A stretch of 64,000 nucleotides of DNA from an uncultured Acidobacteriota bacterium (GTDB lineage Bacteria; Acidobacteriota; Blastocatellia; Pyrinomonadales; Pyrinomonadaceae), in NCBI GenBank assembly GCA_937873515.1, contig CALMYB010000010.1:62001-126000 (forward strand), read 5' to 3'. The position numbers and the translations under genes are program-made. How positions within the stretch are numbered: the stretch's first letter is position 1; the number at the start of each line of letters is the position of its first letter. Positions 44,306 through 51,746 of the stretch are shown piece by piece. The notes beneath the pieces are model-generated. The model ran no database searches and was not told the origin of the DNA. It saw only the letters and a program-made list of their open reading frames with translations.

Positions 44306-46353
44306 ACAAATCGATCCCTATACCATCAATTTCTGTTTCGTACGCCCAAGATGGACGATCTACAAGCTCCAACGCGCTGGGAATGCGGCCGATGCAGGAG
44401 CGTGCCTATCAAAAACGCGGCGAACAGTATCTGCTAATAAAATCGCCCCCAGCTTCAGGTAAGAGCAGAGCATTGATGTTCATCGCGCTCGACAAGCTTG
44501 CAAACCAAAACATTAAGCAGGCGATCATAGTCGTGCCGGAACGATCGATCGGAGCAAGCTTTCATGATGAGCCACTCACTGAGTTCGGTTTTTGGGCTGA
44601 CTGGCGAGTCGAGCCACGCTGGAACCTCTGCGATGCACCTGGAAATGACACCAACGGAAAGGTTGATGCGGTCAACAAGTTTCTGGAGAGTGACGACAAG
44701 ACGCTCGTCTGCACACACGCCACGTTCCGCTTTGCAATGGACAAATTCGGAGCCGAAGTCTTCGATGATCGCCTGATCGCGGTGGATGAATTTCACCACA
44801 TCTCAGCTAACCCCGGCAACAAACTGGGCGAACACGTCCGTGAGCTGATGGCCCGCGACAAGGTGCACATTGTCGCAATGACCGGCTCATATTTCCGTGG
44901 TGATGCGGAAGCAGTACTGCATCCAGACGATGAATCGCGTTTCGACACCGTTACATATACCTATTATGAACAGCTAAACGGCTATCAGTACCTGAAGCGG
45001 CTCGACCTCGGCTATTTCTTTTACACCGGCTCATACACCGACGAGATTTTAAGAGTGCTTGATCCGCAGGATAAGACGATCTTGCACATTCCGAATGTCA
45101 ATTCCAAGGAAAGCACAAAGGATAAGATCCGCGAGGTCGAACACATAATAGAAGAGCTTGGCGAGTGGCAAGGTTCGGATCCGAAAACTGGATTTCAGCT
45201 AGTGAAAGCCGCCAATGGAACGATCCTCAAGATCGCAGACCTCGTCGATGATGAGCCTTCGAAGCGAGACAAAGTCATAACCGCCCTTAAAGACCCGGCT
45301 GAAAAGAACAATCGCGATCACGTTGATATCATCATCGCTCTTGGCATGGCAAAAGAAGGCTTCGACTGGATATGGTGCGAACATGCGTTGACCGTCGGCT
45401 ATCGTTCGAGTCTGACAGAGATCGTCCAAATAATCGGCCGCGCCACGCGAGACGCTCCGGGTAAGACCAGCACACGTTTTACAAACCTGATAGCTGAACC
45501 AGATGCCGAAGAGTCGGCGGTCGCGGAAGCAGTCAACGACACGCTCAAGGCTATCGCTGCTAGCTTGCTAATGGAGCAAGTGCTATCGCCTCGATTCGAG
45601 TTCAAGCCGAAGTATAAGGCCAATGAGCCTACTCCGGGCTTCGATTATGGTGAAGGCGGCTACGATCCAAACAAGTGCAATGTCGGTGTCGACGCGGAGC
45701 GAGGATTGATTCAGCTCGAGATATTTGGTTTGGCCGAACCGAAAAGCCCTGAAGCTGAACGTATCTGCACGGAGGACCTAAACGAGTTAATTACGGCCTT
45801 CGTTCAAGATAAGCGAACCATTGAGAGCGGTTTGTTCGATGAGGAGCTGGTGCCGGAAGAGTTGACGCAGGTAAGAATGGGCAAGATCGTCAAAGAGAAA
45901 TTCCCGAATCTCGACGACGAAGATCAGGAAGCAGTACGTCAACACGCGATCGCTGCACTCAATATCGTGCAGCAGGCAAAGAAATCCCTTGTCGGCGACG
46001 GCGGTATTGACGCACAAAACACTTCCCTAATCGACGGTGTTCGAAAGTTCGCCTTGTCAGTAACGGAACTTGATATCGATCTGATCGATCGTATAAACCC
46101 ATTCGGCGAAGCTTATGCGATTCTTGCCAAGTCAATGACCGAAGAACGCTTGAAGCAAGTATCAGACGTAATCATGCGAAAGCAGTCGAAACTAACTCCT
46201 GATGAAGCTCGCGATCTAGCCATTAGAGCCGTAAAGTTTAAGAAAGAACGGGGACGAATTCCGTCATCGACCGCCCAAGACGCATGGGAGCGACGCATGG
46301 CAGAAGGAGCAGCCGCGTTTGTCAGATTCAAAGATGAAGGCCGCTATGAATGA
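44302..46353 (+). CDS. DEAD/DEAH-box helicase of the methylase operon
   Basis: 683 aa SF2 helicase. Walker A SPPASGKSRA (48-57), DEAH-like VDEFHH (near 166), SAT-like MTGSY, and C-terminal motifs with GMAKEGFDW and QIIGRATRDAPG (motif VI). A YeeB-type ATPase that would translocate on DNA in the anti-phage system. Coupled to the methylase by a 4-bp overlap and to the nuclease by an overlapping start. The region after residue 500 is acidic and unrecognised. Confidence 0.87.
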   Translation: MNKSIPIPSISVSYAQDGRSTSSNALGMRPMQERAYQKRGEQYLLIKSPPASGKSRALMFIALDKLANQNIKQAIIVVPERSIGASFHDEPLTEFGFWADWRVEPRWNLCDAPGNDTNGKVDAVNKFLESDDKTLVCTHATFRFAMDKFGAEVFDDRLIAVDEFHHISANPGNKLGEHVRELMARDKVHIVAMTGSYFRGDAEAVLHPDDESRFDTVTYTYYEQLNGYQYLKRLDLGYFFYTGSYTDEILRVLDPQDKTILHIPNVNSKESTKDKIREVEHIIEELGEWQGSDPKTGFQLVKAANGTILKIADLVDDEPSKRDKVITALKDPAEKNNRDHVDIIIALGMAKEGFDWIWCEHALTVGYRSSLTEIVQIIGRATRDAPGKTSTRFTNLIAEPDAEESAVAEAVNDTLKAIAASLLMEQVLSPRFEFKPKYKANEPTPGFDYGEGGYDPNKCNVGVDAERGLIQLEIFGLAEPKSPEAERICTEDLNELITAFVQDKRTIESGLFDEELVPEELTQVRMGKIVKEKFPNLDDEDQEAVRQHAIAALNIVQQAKKSLVGDGGIDAQNTSLIDGVRKFALSVTELDIDLIDRINPFGEAYAILAKSMTEERLKQVSDVIMRKQSKLTPDEARDLAIRAVKFKKERGRIPSSTAQDAWERRMAEGAAAFVRFKDEGRYE

Positions 46354-47521
46354 CATCGATCTAGACGAACTTCGCGAAGAGCTAAGCGAGTTTGCTGAGC
46401 CGGCAAAAAAAATCGGTCACTCAGCGGCTGAGCAGCGCATTGTCGCCGGGTTCGAAGAGATCGAACGTTTTGTAGATGAGAATCAAAGACTGCCCCAGCA
46501 TGGCGATGATCGGGACATTTTTGAGCGACTATACGCAGTTAGACTTGACCGAATACGCGAGTCGGCCGAGTGCCGCGATGTCTTAAAACGCCTTGATTCG
46601 AAAGGACTGCTTGGCGACGAAGCCAACCTTAACCTTCGAAAGGAGATAACCGACGAGGAACTATTGTCCGAGCTTTCAGATGTCGCTCCTTCTGATGACG
46701 ACTTGACGAGACTTGTACACGTTCGTTCACGCGAAGAGATAAAATCCGCGGAAGAGATCGCAAAGCGAAATCCTTGCGAAGACTTTGAGAAGTTCAAACC
46801 TGTCTTTGAAACAGTTCTGGCCGACCTTGAAAGCGGTAAGCGCGAAACACTGAAATACGAGAACGATTCCCGGATTCGGAAAGGCGATCTGTTTATTCTC
46901 GACGGCCAGACAGTTTTGGTGGCAGAGGAGGGAGAGTCGTTTCGGAGTAACTATGATCGCGACGATTGGCGGTTGCGCGTTATTTACTCAAACGGAACAG
47001 AAAGTGACTTATTAATGCGTTCGCTTCAGAGGGCCTTGAACCGTGATAAAACGAGCCGAAGAATTATCGAGCGGAGTCTGGGACCACTTTTTGCCCAAAT
47101 TGAGGATGATGATGATCTGCCATCCGGATATATTTATGTGCTTCGAAGTATGTCGGAGCATCCGTTTATCGCGGAGCACAGATCCGTCGTCCACAAGATC
47201 GGCGTGACGGGAGGTGACGTGAAAGCCCGGCTTGCGAATGCAAAGAATGATTCAACCTATCTGTTGGCAGATGTTGAAATAATAGCTACATTCAAACTCG
47301 CAAACATCAACGCTAAACGCCTCGAAGCTCTGATCCACAAATTTTTTGCCAGCGCGCGCCTCGATCTGAAACTAAAAGATCGGTTCGGAATTGAAGTTGA
47401 ATCGAGAGAATGGTTCCTCCTGCCTATAACGGTTATCGAGGACGCAATAGAGAAAATTACAGACGGCAGTATTGGAAATTTTCGATACGACCCGGAGAGC
47501 GGGCTGATTGTTATCGCTTGA
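46346..47521 (+). CDS. GIY-YIG (T5orf172-type) nuclease of the methylase operon
   Basis: 391 aa. The N-terminal 250 residues are acidic and helical; the C-terminal part is a GIY-YIG nuclease of the T5orf172 type: GYIYVLRS (261-268) as the GIY strand and HKIGVT (283-288) as the YIG equivalent, then an AL..HKFF motif. It supplies the cutting function missing from the methylase. Start at 46346 has GAAGG 5 nt upstream; alternatives at 46334 or a TTG at 46319 are possible. It overlaps the helicase end by 8 bp. Confidence 0.8.
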   Translation: MNDIDLDELREELSEFAEPAKKIGHSAAEQRIVAGFEEIERFVDENQRLPQHGDDRDIFERLYAVRLDRIRESAECRDVLKRLDSKGLLGDEANLNLRKEITDEELLSELSDVAPSDDDLTRLVHVRSREEIKSAEEIAKRNPCEDFEKFKPVFETVLADLESGKRETLKYENDSRIRKGDLFILDGQTVLVAEEGESFRSNYDRDDWRLRVIYSNGTESDLLMRSLQRALNRDKTSRRIIERSLGPLFAQIEDDDDLPSGYIYVLRSMSEHPFIAEHRSVVHKIGVTGGDVKARLANAKNDSTYLLADVEIIATFKLANINAKRLEALIHKFFASARLDLKLKDRFGIEVESREWFLLPITVIEDAIEKITDGSIGNFRYDPESGLIVIA

Positions 47522-47984
47522 TAACGTTCGGTTCATTCTTGAGCCCTTGGTGCACAAACACCCCAATTACGGAACATTTATGCACCGACAGTTCTGGATC
47601 CGCTTAGTTTTTTAATAGACAGAACCGCCAGGCTCATGACCGCTCTGGTACGATCCTGATATTGAAAGATGCCTCAAAGATCTCCCTTTCTGCTTCGCGT
47701 GTCCGCTAAAGTCAGCAAAAATCATCGCAACAATTGAAACGTTCCTCCGAGTGCTTCTGCGATACATCAATTTTGCGGTACGCATCTTGCTTTCTCCTTT
47801 TCACCCGTTCCAACACAGATTGAGTGATTCGAGACGCACCAGATAATTTTTGTTTACATTTGCGGGCCGTAAGTTGTATAACAATCAATACTTACACAGA
47901 ACTAGGCAATAGTTGGATGGTTGGAAAGAAAATGGCTTTTCAAACCCTTGAAGAAGCGTCTCTATTGATAGGTAAAAAATAGTT
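47522..47984. other. Intergenic region before the sigma factor operon
   Basis: 463 bp between the nuclease and the sigma factor gene. I see no gene in the first 330 bp. Near the end is a promoter-like pair (47853-47882). The region may be the border between two defence modules. Confidence 0.4.
47853..47882 (+). promoter_or_regulatory. Sigma-70-type promoter of the sigma/CHAT operon
   Basis: TTTACA (47853-47858) and TATAAC (47877-47882) separated by 18 bp, about 100 bp upstream of the sigma factor GTG start. Confidence 0.5.
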
Positions 47985-48677
47985 GTGGATAACCCGATCC
48001 TTTCCAAGTTGCAAACCTCACCAAGCGAACCGCCGAGTGGATCTGACGGTGCGCTTGATCGGGAGGGATTCTTTACAGAATCGCTAAAGCTGATTCGAAG
48101 AGTAATCACGGGTCGAAGATCCGTTTCAAATGACGACGTTCCTGATATTTCGCAAGAGGCAGCGTTAAGGCTTTGGAAATGGCGCGCGAAGTTTGAAGAT
48201 AAAAGTTCGCAAATGGCAGAGGGCGATTGGAAGTCCTTCGTCGCTCGTACTGCTCATAACGAAGTAAATCGAAACCTCTCAAATCGAAACAGGCGGATCG
48301 AAACATCACTCGATGATATCGACTTGCTCGAAAGCGAGCTAGATGCTTCGTCCGCAGAAACTTTTGTTTTGGTCAAAACGGTTTGGCAAGGTATTTGCAA
48401 ACTGAGTCTTTACCAACGGCAAGCGCTTATTTTCAGTTCGGTAGATCTCGTGCTTTATCTTTTCCAATTTGGAATCGAAGAGGATGAACTGTTAGCGACG
48501 CTCAAACTGTCGAGGGAGTCTTGGGAAGTGATTTCAGCACGAATGCCTCTAACCGATTTTGCAATAGCTGAGATGGCAAACCCGAATTCAGCCCCTGGCC
48601 AAAGAGTGGCAACCGCAGGCGCGGTTAAGAAGGCGAGATTTGACGCTCGCAGGAAACTTAAGGAGTTGATGAAATAA
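47985..48677 (+). CDS. ECF-like sigma factor
   Basis: 230 aa. Sigma region 2 is seen as VPDISQEAALRLWKW, then WKSFVARTAHNEVNR (about 45-105), and a C-terminal basic end ARFDARRKLKELM. Region 4 is unusual: residues 130-200 include YQRQALIFSSVDLVLYLFQF and do not show a clean helix-turn-helix. It starts with GTG. The following gene (0 bp gap) is an anti-sigma with a zinc motif, so this is a sigma/anti-sigma pair that probably controls the operon and targets elsewhere. Confidence 0.78.
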   Translation: MDNPILSKLQTSPSEPPSGSDGALDREGFFTESLKLIRRVITGRRSVSNDDVPDISQEAALRLWKWRAKFEDKSSQMAEGDWKSFVARTAHNEVNRNLSNRNRRIETSLDDIDLLESELDASSAETFVLVKTVWQGICKLSLYQRQALIFSSVDLVLYLFQFGIEEDELLATLKLSRESWEVISARMPLTDFAIAEMANPNSAPGQRVATAGAVKKARFDARRKLKELMK

Positions 48678-49589
48678 ATGAATCAAGATCACTTATCAGC
48701 TGCTGAGGTCGCCATGTTTCGGGAAGACAGTTTTTCTTCGCGATCGATCGAGATCGGCCGACATCTTCTCGCCTGCAAAGAATGTCGAGCAAAATTACCA
48801 TCCGTAAAGTCGCAAGAGTTCCGGGACTGTGTACTGGGCGCCGACGGTTCACGACTGAATGAATCTGAAAACAGATCCCGATTTTTCAATTTTCCGGGGT
48901 TGTCCTTCGCGAGAGTAGCGGCCTTTACAGGATTCGCAATTCTGCTTCTCGCAGGAATCTATTCTTTTGGTGTTCAACAGTCCATTACGTCGGTGCCCAC
49001 CGTCGCAAGAATCGAGAACGACAGAGCAACAAGTGGATTGAATGCCGCGTCGAATAATGTTGCCGAACAGGCAACTCACGAGAAAGAGCAAGTACCTGTT
49101 AAGAGTGTGGACGGTCGCAACAAAGATTTGAGACAAAAGCCTTCATCAACACGACCCGAGCAAAGAAAGGCGTTGAGGGGTAACACAAGCGAGAATTGGA
49201 TTCAAAATGCCGAAACTCGCGGAAGTGAAAATCCATGCTCAGGCGGAACCACGATCAATCTTGAATCCAAATCCGATGGAAAAGAGGTTTTTCTTAAATG
49301 GAATTCTGTGAAAGGGGTTGAAACCTACGACGTTTACATCTCCGACCTTGATGAGAATCTGGTCGAGCATTTTGAGTCAAAATCTCAAACATTTTACCGT
49401 TCCATGGTGAAACTCGATCCGTCAAAATCCTATCGCTGGAAGCTGATTGTTACGCTAAAGAACGGCAATAAGATCGTTGGTCCGCCTCAAGCCCTTACTT
49501 CGGGCTCGTCCGCGGAAGAGAGCAAAAAATCCGGGGCCACGGAAAAACAACGAGGCTCGTTCGAATTACGTTGTGTGGGATCAAAATGA
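48678..49589 (+). CDS. Membrane anti-sigma factor with fibronectin-like domain
   Basis: 303 aa. N-terminal ZAS motif His29-x3-Cys33-x2-Cys36 (IGRHLLACKEC), one membrane helix (VAAFTGFAILLLAGIYSFGV, about 82-101), and an extracytoplasmic part. From about residue 188 the latter has a FnIII-like beta fold (VFLKWNSVKGVETYDVYI, YRWKLIVTLKNG). A signal outside could release the sigma factor. It overlaps the S9 peptidase start by 4 bp. Confidence 0.78.
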   Translation: MNQDHLSAAEVAMFREDSFSSRSIEIGRHLLACKECRAKLPSVKSQEFRDCVLGADGSRLNESENRSRFFNFPGLSFARVAAFTGFAILLLAGIYSFGVQQSITSVPTVARIENDRATSGLNAASNNVAEQATHEKEQVPVKSVDGRNKDLRQKPSSTRPEQRKALRGNTSENWIQNAETRGSENPCSGGTTINLESKSDGKEVFLKWNSVKGVETYDVYISDLDENLVEHFESKSQTFYRSMVKLDPSKSYRWKLIVTLKNGNKIVGPPQALTSGSSAEESKKSGATEKQRGSFELRCVGSK

Positions 49590-51517
49590 ATAGAATAAGT
49601 CACAACCAATTGAAGCTTCAGTCGTTGGCGGTTATCCTCTTTTGCTTGCTCATTTCAGTTCACGCGCAGCAATCTGACGATTTTCCGGTGCCAGACTCCT
49701 ATCAAGTCGAGGGGATTCCGCCTATCAAGAAATCGGAGGTTGAGCATCTCTTTTTTGAACCCGGAACGGTTAGAAGTAATTTGATCTGGGATGCAGATCG
49801 AAAAAATCGAAGACTGCTTATTACCGATCAGACAAACAACATCTATCTACTAAGTTCACCTCTTGCCCAACCCGAGAAGCTCGTTGAAAAGGTTGTTCCT
49901 AATTCGGTGAAAATAAGACCCGATGGTAAAGCATTTGCCTACACTTCAGACCTTGACGATGAGGACAATTTTCAGCTTTTTTTGTACGATTTCGCGAGGA
50001 AAACATCCGTCAAATTAGTCTCACTTACGGGTAAAGACGAATCCATCGACTATTTTATTTGGGGTCGCAGCGGCGATTCCTTACTGTATATCCGAGCTGA
50101 TTACGATCTTAAGAAAAGTACTTTGTGCACCTACAACTTCCAAAAAGAAACTTGCTATCCGACGGAGATGAAAGGAGTTTGGGAAGTCCTTGATGCGGTG
50201 GGCGACAAAGTGGTCTTGAAGCATTGGAAAGCGTCGACGGCCCAACATCTCTACGTTTTTGACCAGAAGACTGCTCAGCTAACCTCGATCGATGAAAAGG
50301 GCAACTCTCGCGGAGCTTTCTTGGCGAGTGGGAACCTCTATTGGACAGCGGAAGGAAACGAGGTTTGCAAGAAAGATCCGTGCATACTTTCAATGAACTT
50401 GAATTCGAAAAAAGTAGCTCAGCTGCAACTTCCCGAAAATCTGTTATCGGTCAACGATGCTAAGGTCTCTGGGGATGGTAAGCAGTTGTTAATTACAGGA
50501 AGCCGGGACGGAATCGATTTCCTTCGCATCTTTCAGCTCCGGAACAATAAGGCGACTAACGAATACCCACAGTTTCTTCCTAATGCTTATGTAGTTTGGC
50601 ACACGCGTTGGATGTCGAACAACGAAGTGGTTTACACCATTGAGAACATCGGAAAACCTGCGTCGATCCAGTCATTTAATATCGACACAAAACATTTTAC
50701 AGACTGGACGAAAGAAAAATTGCCGCCCTCACTCGCGGGTAAGGTATCGGCACCTGAAGTTATTCGATGGAAGTCTTTCGATCAGCGAGAAATTTCCGGG
50801 TATATCATCCGTCCGAAAACATCGTTGAAGAAGATGCCGGTTCTGATCGATATTCATGGTGGCCCTCAAATTTTGGCCAGACCTCTGTTTAACTCGCAGG
50901 ATATCCGACTTGCGTCAAATCTCGGTTTGGCAATAATTCACCCGAATATCCGCGGATCGTCCGGCTTCGGCAAGGAATTTATGGATGCCGACGATAGAGT
51001 AAAAAGATCCGATGCCGTTAAGGACGTAGAGGCTCTGCTCGATTGGGTGGGTAGGCAGCCCGACCTCGACGCAGATTCAGTGTTTCTTCGCGGAGGCAGT
51101 TACGGAGGCTTTGTTGCCCTCTCCACCGCTTTGAACGAGCCAAAGAAGGTTAAGGGGGTGATAGCTGAGTATCCCCTTGTTTCGATTAGGGGAATGCTCT
51201 CTCAGAGTTGGGTGGACGAGTTTGCTAAAAACGAATATGGCGATCCCAGCGATGAAAAGCTAATGTCTCGCCTTGACGACCTCTCCCCACTAAATAACTC
51301 CGGACGATGGAACAACATTCCTTTGCTCTTGACTAGAGGAAAACTCGATTCACGAAATCCGGAACGGAACGTAGTTGACTTAAAGAATCAGTTGAAAAGT
51401 CGCGGCTCTGATGTGTGGTTTATCTACTCTACAAGCGACGGACATGGGGTGAGCAGCAGATACGTTTTTGCCGCGATCTATAAATTCTTGAAAACGAAAA
51501 TTAATAAGGAGACCTAA
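49586..51517 (+). CDS. Exported S9-family (prolyl oligopeptidase-type) serine peptidase
   Basis: 644 aa. N-terminal signal peptide (LQSLAVILFCLLISVHAQ), a beta-propeller (about 50-380) and an alpha/beta-hydrolase domain with the catalytic triad Ser505 (GGSYGG), Asp588 (KLDSRNPERN) and His620 (SDGHGV). S9 enzymes cut short peptides after the propeller restricts entry. In the operon it follows an anti-sigma and precedes a small secreted Cys-rich peptide and a CHAT protease, so it may process a peptide signal. That link is inferred. Confidence 0.85.
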   Translation: MNRISHNQLKLQSLAVILFCLLISVHAQQSDDFPVPDSYQVEGIPPIKKSEVEHLFFEPGTVRSNLIWDADRKNRRLLITDQTNNIYLLSSPLAQPEKLVEKVVPNSVKIRPDGKAFAYTSDLDDEDNFQLFLYDFARKTSVKLVSLTGKDESIDYFIWGRSGDSLLYIRADYDLKKSTLCTYNFQKETCYPTEMKGVWEVLDAVGDKVVLKHWKASTAQHLYVFDQKTAQLTSIDEKGNSRGAFLASGNLYWTAEGNEVCKKDPCILSMNLNSKKVAQLQLPENLLSVNDAKVSGDGKQLLITGSRDGIDFLRIFQLRNNKATNEYPQFLPNAYVVWHTRWMSNNEVVYTIENIGKPASIQSFNIDTKHFTDWTKEKLPPSLAGKVSAPEVIRWKSFDQREISGYIIRPKTSLKKMPVLIDIHGGPQILARPLFNSQDIRLASNLGLAIIHPNIRGSSGFGKEFMDADDRVKRSDAVKDVEALLDWVGRQPDLDADSVFLRGGSYGGFVALSTALNEPKKVKGVIAEYPLVSIRGMLSQSWVDEFAKNEYGDPSDEKLMSRLDDLSPLNNSGRWNNIPLLLTRGKLDSRNPERNVVDLKNQLKSRGSDVWFIYSTSDGHGVSSRYVFAAIYKFLKTKINKET

Positions 51518-51521
51518 AAGT

Positions 51522-51746
51522 ATGAAGAAACGTCAATTCATTTTGTGTATAGCTTTGTTGTCAACCACTTTGGCCGCGAATGCATACGCGACCGGAACGG
51601 TCAGCATGTCAAGCTTCGGCCTCTTGGACAGCGTCATTAACGCAGTCACACTACTTCTACGTGGTGATAATTGTCCGGTTCGGCAATGTCAGGATTGCCG
51701 TCCAGGGGAGGAACCAGACGAAAATGGCCATTGTAGACCGAGGTAA
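51522..51746 (+). CDS. Small secreted cysteine-containing peptide
   Basis: 74 aa with a clear signal peptide (KKRQFILCIALLSTTLAANA, cleavage near ANA/YA). The mature part of about 52 residues has a hydrophobic helix (SSFGLLDSVINAVTLLLRG) and four cysteines (CPVRQCQDC, then C near the end) in a Gly/Pro-rich tail. Possibly a peptide that is cut by the S9 peptidase or sensed by the CHAT protease. RBS AAGGAG 9 nt upstream. Its stop overlaps the CHAT gene by 23 bp, so the two are coupled. Not recognised. Confidence 0.7.
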   Translation: MKKRQFILCIALLSTTLAANAYATGTVSMSSFGLLDSVINAVTLLLRGDNCPVRQCQDCRPGEEPDENGHCRPR

